A stretch of DNA of 64,000 bases from the NCBI RefSeq assembly GCF_003576455.2, contig NZ_CP032869.1, positions 5,828,001 to 5,892,000 of the forward strand. The letters run 5' to 3'. The notes beneath the pieces were generated by a model. It was not told the origin of the DNA. It did no database searches and saw only the letters and a program-made list of their open reading frames with translations. A program made the translations under genes and the position numbers. Origin of the DNA: Mucilaginibacter celer. GTDB lineage: Bacteria > Bacteroidota > Bacteroidia > Sphingobacteriales > Sphingobacteriaceae. Shown here in pieces: positions 60,929 to 64,000 of the stretch. Each line of letters begins with the position of its first letter. Within the stretch, counting starts at the first letter, position 1.

Positions 60929-61726
60929 ATGCCATTCAGAACTACAGAGATCTCCAACCCGCAATTCGAAAGTAATAATTTACGTTTTATCACGGTTAAA
61001 ACCATCAACCTGAAAGGCCGGGGCGATATTTGCGTTTATGTACCGCGGGGCGTTAGCAAAACCGAAACGCTGCCCATTGTGATATTGCTGCATGGCGTAT
61101 ATGGCAGCGCCTGGAGCTGGGCCATGAGCGCCGGCGTGCATATCAAAACCAACGCTCTTATTGAACAGGGCGAACTGCCTAAAATGATACTGGCCATGCC
61201 ATCTGATGGGCTTTGGGGCGATGGCTCGGGCTATTTGCCGCACAGTGGTCTTAATTTTGAAAAATGGATTGCCGAGGATGTGCAAACTGCCGTGGTAGAA
61301 AACATAACAGGTGCAAAACCCGATTCGCCTTTGTTTATTGCGGGGCTTTCGATGGGCGGTTTCGGTGCCTTGCGTGTGGGGGCTAAATATGGTCATAAAT
61401 TTAAGGCGATAGCAGGCCATTCGTCCATTACCAGCCTGCCGCAAATCAAGCTTTTTGCCGGCGAGCCACTAAAAACATACGCCCAGGATGTGGTGGCCGA
61501 CGAAGATGTACTGGCCACATTTAAAAAATACCGCGATCAGCTGCCGCCGGTAAGATTTGATTGCGGCGTCAACGATCTGCTCATTAACTATAACCGCGAT
61601 CTGCATAAAAAGCTGGAGAAAGAAAAGATCCCTCACATCTACGAAGAACACCCGGGCGGACACGAGTGGGCATACTGGGGTAAGCATATCATAACAACCC
61701 TTAAGTTTTTTGCGAGTAAGCTGTAA
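60929..61726 (+). CDS. Alpha/beta-hydrolase, esterase-D/S-formylthiol hydrolase-like
   Basis: The 265 residues are an esterase-D fold: IVILLHGVYGSAWSW holds the oxyanion region, GLSMGGFGAL the nucleophilic serine elbow, an Asp lies in DCGVNDLLINYN and the histidine in HPGGHEWAYWG. There is no signal peptide, so it acts in the cytosol. It is probably coupled to the alcohol dehydrogenase, as FrmB is to FrmA, hydrolysing the acyl-thiol or ester made by it. The actual substrate is inference. Confidence 0.85.
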   Translation: MPFRTTEISNPQFESNNLRFITVKTINLKGRGDICVYVPRGVSKTETLPIVILLHGVYGSAWSWAMSAGVHIKTNALIEQGELPKMILAMPSDGLWGDGSGYLPHSGLNFEKWIAEDVQTAVVENITGAKPDSPLFIAGLSMGGFGALRVGAKYGHKFKAIAGHSSITSLPQIKLFAGEPLKTYAQDVVADEDVLATFKKYRDQLPPVRFDCGVNDLLINYNRDLHKKLEKEKIPHIYEEHPGGHEWAYWGKHIITTLKFFASKL

Positions 61727-61727
61727 G

Positions 61728-62063
61728 TTGTCTGAACCTAAATTTTAAGGAATTTAAAGGATTTTTTGAATTGGTTCAGAAGTTGTTTAGAAGCAGTGAA
61801 AGCCATTTACATATAAGTAAAACTTCATTGCCCTTGGTTTTAACCAACGGAATAATTAGCGGCGACAAGAGGGCTTCAGCCCAAATCAGCTTGCTTAGTT
61901 GGGCTAAAGCCCGGAATTTGCAGCTCTTCTTCCGTTGGTTAAAACCAACGGCTATGAGTATTTTAATTTTTAAATAGTCTATCAGCATTCTGTAGATTCT
62001 TTAAATTCTCCCAAATTCCAGTTCAGACAAATTCTAAAATTCTGTAAATTCTGATTCAGACAA
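61728..62063. repeat. Dispersed TTGTCTGAA...TTCAGACAA repeat with another element inside
   Basis: The left arm TTGTCTGAACCTAAATTTTA starts two bases after the esterase stop. Two right-arm units, AAATTCCAGTTCAGACAA and TGTAAATTCTGATTCAGACAA, end near 62031 and at 62063. Between them lies a separate element at 61834-61948. The left and right parts resemble the uninterrupted copies elsewhere. Confidence 0.75.
61834..61948. repeat. Element with 19-bp perfect inverted repeats
   Basis: TTGGTTTTAACCAACGGAA at 61834-61852 is the exact complement of TTCCGTTGGTTAAAACCAA at 61930-61948. Inside, GGGCTTCAGCCC and GGGCTAAAGCCC are themselves palindromic. No ORF lies in it. Confidence 0.85.
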
Positions 62064-62129
62064 ACTAACAGTTGAACAATAATGTGCGATTATCATTATT
62101 TTGTCAGTTTTGATTAGTCGAACATACCA

Positions 62130-62238
62130 TTATCACTGTTGGCTGCGTTAATCTACATTGTAGGTTAACACCTGCAAATAGTGATAAGGTTTAGGTTTAA
62201 AGCCCCCAAGCAGCGAGTGCAAGGGGGCTTTTATTTTA
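62130..62238 (+). ncRNA. Candidate structured small RNA or transcribed leader
   Basis: TTATCACT (62130-62137) pairs with AGTGATAA (62180-62187). Within it GTTAATCTAC (62147-62156) pairs with GTAGGTTAAC (62160-62169), with one T-G wobble and an ATT loop. A terminator stem AGCCCCC / GGGGGCT (62201-62229) followed by TTTTATTTT ends it. No ORF lies upstream to need that terminator. It could be an independent small RNA, or an attenuator in the leader of the Gre-like gene, whose ATG is 72 nt further on. No clear promoter was found. Confidence 0.5.
62201..62238 (+). terminator. Terminator at the end of the candidate RNA
   Basis: AGCCCCC and GGGGGCT enclose a 15-base loop and are followed by TTTTATTTT. 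Confidence 0.8.
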
Positions 62239-62309
62239 ATAGGTGCCATTGTTTTTGCTGTGCGATATTCTTCTTTTCTTCTACCTTAGTTTTTTTGTTA
62301 ATACCGTAA

Positions 62310-62762
62310 ATGAGCGATCTTAAAAAACAACTACACCAGCTATGCATTAACTATGTGCGCAAAAGCATGGAGGCGGCCCAGGATGCAATAAATGATGCCC
62401 AAAAAGCATCAACAGATGATACCAAAAGCAGCGCAGGCGATAAGTACGAAACCGGCCGCGAAATGATGCAGCAGGAAACCGACCGTAATATGGCCCAACT
62501 TAACGAGGCTAATAAATTGCTGGTAGCCCTTAACCGAATCAGTACCGCAGGCACATCTGCAAAAGCAGAGCCCGGTAGTGTGATTAGCACCAATAACGGC
62601 AACTTTTACCTGGCCATAAGCGCAGGAAGTTTAATTTTGGATGGTAAAAGCTACTTTGCCGTATCGCCGGCATCGCCGGTAGGCAGCAAACTTATGGGGA
62701 AACAGCCTGGCGACAGCTTTATATTGAACGGCAAAACATACATTATCGAATCGGTTTTGTGA
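62310..62762 (+). CDS. GreA/GreB-like C-terminal domain protein
   Basis: The 150-residue protein has a charged helical N-terminal half (about 1-75, MSDLKKQLHQLCINYVRKSMEAAQDAINDAQK) and a C-terminal half like the GreA/GreB FKBP-like domain (SPASPVGSKLMGKQPGDSFILNGKTYIIESV). Such Bacteroidota proteins are often mislabelled 3-oxoacyl-ACP synthase. A role on RNA polymerase is plausible; whether it cleaves backtracked RNA is unknown. It follows a structured leader or small RNA and may be controlled by it. Confidence 0.75.
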   Translation: MSDLKKQLHQLCINYVRKSMEAAQDAINDAQKASTDDTKSSAGDKYETGREMMQQETDRNMAQLNEANKLLVALNRISTAGTSAKAEPGSVISTNNGNFYLAISAGSLILDGKSYFAVSPASPVGSKLMGKQPGDSFILNGKTYIIESVL

Positions 62763-63095
62763 TGGCTCGCTCGTCAAAGAATATTTTAAAAACACAGAGG
62801 TTGTATCTATAATCTGAAAATTTTATTGTTTTAGCGTACGTAAACGCATGAAAGGCGGTCATTTAGATATTTTTTACAAAACCATCATATTTTTAAAACA
62901 AATAATTTATGATTTTGTAATATATGGTTGCACGCAACCTTGTTTTTCGTTAATATCGAAAAAAATTAACTTTTTTTAAAAATAAAAGCACTCATTCACA
63001 CAAACATGCAGTAATCATCAAATATCTATTGCTATATTTGATGATAACAAAACGTGGGTAATTAACAAAGCATACCCATTAAAAACTAAATATTA
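62763..63095. other. AT-rich upstream region of the RRM gene
   Basis: It contains a small hairpin (GGTTG/CAACC at 62926-62939 followed by TTGTTTTT), a TTTTTCG/CGAAAAA pair at 62943-62963 and the operator-like palindrome at 63014-63045. No gene is visible. Confidence 0.5.
63014..63045 (+). promoter_or_regulatory. Perfect 12-bp palindrome over the -7 box of the RRM gene
   Basis: ATCATCAAATAT (63014-63025) is the exact complement of ATATTTGATGAT (63034-63045), with 8 bases between. TATATTTG at 63033-63040 fits TAnnTTTG, so the right arm covers the -7 box. A repressor site, or a hairpin at the 5' end, are both possible. The expected leader is about 50 nt. Confidence 0.6.
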
Positions 63096-63476
63096 ATGAA
63101 CATATTCGTAGGAAGTCTTCCTTTTTCTTTAGGGGAAGCCGATTTAAGACAGCTTTTCGAAGCTTATGGTGAAGTTAACTCCGTAAAAATTATTATTGAC
63201 AGGGAATCAGGAAGAAGCAAAGGGTTCGGATTCATTGAAATGGCAGATGATGAAGCAGGACAACAAGCTATCAGCGGCCTTAACGGTTCAGAAGTTAAAG
63301 GAAGATCAATTGCAGTAAGCCAGGCAGAAGAAAAAAAACCAGGCGGTGATCGCAGAAGCAGCGGTGGTGGTTACGGTGGTGGCAACCGCAGTGGCGGTGG
63401 TTACGGTGGCGGCAACCGTGGCGGTGGCGGCGGTTACTCGCGCGATAACCGTGGCGGCGGCGGCAAAAGCTGGTAA
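63096..63476 (+). CDS. RRM RNA-binding protein with Gly-rich tail
   Basis: Residues 1-80 are one RRM: RNP2 is IFVGSL at 3-8 and RNP1 is SKGFGFIEM near 47. Residues 88-126 form an RGG/GGGY-type tail. Bacterial single-RRM proteins of this form bind RNA and are often induced by cold, acting much like cold-shock proteins. The palindrome over its promoter suggests regulation. A terminator follows closely. Confidence 0.93.
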   Translation: MNIFVGSLPFSLGEADLRQLFEAYGEVNSVKIIIDRESGRSKGFGFIEMADDEAGQQAISGLNGSEVKGRSIAVSQAEEKKPGGDRRSSGGGYGGGNRSGGGYGGGNRGGGGGYSRDNRGGGGKSW

Positions 63477-63490
63477 AAATATATTAAATT

Positions 63491-63526
63491 AAAATACCGG
63501 GTTTTCCCAATCCGGTATTTTAATTT
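63491..63526 (+). terminator. Intrinsic terminator of the RRM gene
   Basis: AAAATACCGG and TCCGGTATTTTAA pair around TTTTCCCA-type loop sequence, with A/T runs on both sides. Confidence 0.9.
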
Positions 63527-63637
63527 AAAAGTACGCTTACATCTACCTTTTCAGAAAAACAATTCTTTTTTAATCGGGTTACCGCACCGGCGGGGTTTCC
63601 TATGTTCAAAAAATATATTTTCTGAAAGCTTTGTGTG

Positions 63638-64000
63638 CTATTGCCGTATTTGAGGTAACCTAACCTCAAATACCGAACCCTCATTGGGTTTTGAATAGAT
63701 ATTTACCGAGCCATTTAACGTATCAATAAGATGTTTCACCAATGCGAGGCCGAAACCAAAACCGGCCTCGCTGGCTGTTCCTTCTGTTGAGGTGGCATTG
63801 CCTTGTAATATTTTCTCAATGCCCTTTTCATCAATGCCGGTGCCGTTATCCTTTACCCTTATTTGAAGGGTACTATCGGTATCATTTACCTCGAGGCTTA
63901 ATTCAACTTCAACATGGCCGCCCGGCGGGGTAAATTTAATGGCGTTTGAAATAAGGTTGCCGGTTATTTGCAACAATTTATTCTTAGCAAGCGGGATTTG
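63638..64000 (-). CDS. Sensor histidine kinase, C-terminal ATPase domain (partial)
   Basis: The minus-strand frame is open to the window edge; the visible 120 residues are the HATPase_c domain. The N box is NLISNAIKFTPPGG, G1 is DNGTGID and G2 is GFGFGLALVKHL; the protein ends GSVFEVRLPQIRQ. The dimerisation domain and sensor lie beyond base 64000. The ligand and the cognate regulator are unknown. Confidence 0.93.
   Translation of the reverse strand, partial: QIPLAKNKLLQITGNLISNAIKFTPPGGHVEVELSLEVNDTDSTLQIRVKDNGTGIDEKGIEKILQGNATSTEGTASEAGFGFGLALVKHLIDTLNGSVNIYSKPNEGSVFEVRLPQIRQ

Noticed and set aside
1-64000. tRNA and rRNA genes
   Set aside because: I looked for T-arm words such as GGTTCGAATCC on both strands and for rRNA core sequences and found none; a covariance-model scan would be decisive.

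Overview
This 64 kb window looks like a chromosome segment of a Bacteroidota bacterium of the Sphingobacteriaceae type (Mucilaginibacter or Pedobacter-like). The evidence is the porX regulator of type IX secretion, a fused lpxC-fabZ gene between lpxD and lpxA, several carboxypeptidase-regulatory-like/TonB-dependent outer-membrane proteins, many secreted proteins ending their signal peptide in A-x-A-Q, and TAnnTTTG -7 promoter boxes close to start codons. No rRNA, tRNA, prophage, transposase gene or CRISPR array was found. The assignment is by gene content and recall of families, not by database search.

Layout. 1-8300: end of a LysM protein, secreted and outer-membrane proteins, ffh, a TonB-C protein, an alanine/threonine-rich secreted protein and an M1 aminopeptidase. 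8300-18760: a minus-strand outer-membrane beta-barrel protein, a cupin, a YifB/ComM ATPase, small orphan proteins, a class C beta-lactamase-like hydrolase, a DUF6624-like protein and a very short His/Cys-containing minus-strand ORF. 18760-26200: a GH30-GH5 glycosidase operon, a stand-alone receiver protein and a large Gly/Pro-rich outer-membrane protein. 26200-35000: a zinc metalloprotease lipoprotein, an aspartyl protease with PDZ, dacB, exonuclease III and a cyclophilin. 35000-42100: a metal-ligand-rich small protein with a TonB receptor, tsaE, alanine dehydrogenase, a VanX-like dipeptidase and BrkB. 42200-50600: porX, an HD hydrolase, lpxD-lpxC/fabZ-lpxA, an ABC ATPase and efp. 50800-53900: hisS and an OMPLA-like outer-membrane protein. 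54500-57700: a DUF1080 / GMC oxidoreductase / gluconate-2-dehydrogenase-subunit-3 cluster that fits 3-keto-glycoside metabolism. 57900-61700: a GH13 amylase, then a zinc alcohol dehydrogenase with an esterase. 61700-64000: a repeat-rich gap with a candidate structured RNA, a Gre-like protein, an RRM protein and the C-terminal end of a histidine kinase.

The most unusual protein feature is hisS. Its product is about 591 residues and carries an in-frame segment of about 155 residues between class II motifs 1 and 2. By hand count, 120 bases of the inserted DNA are 24% GC, against 55% in 120 bases of the catalytic flank. Intergenic DNA is packed with short inverted-repeat elements of several families. 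One family, with TTGTCTGAA / TTCAGACAA ends, occurs at least five times and often starts within 10 bases of a stop codon. Others are composite or nested. Further leads are a structured leader or small RNA before the Gre-like gene, a perfect 12-bp palindrome over the -7 box of the RRM gene, and a secreted protein with no aromatic, Cys, His or Met residue in its mature part.
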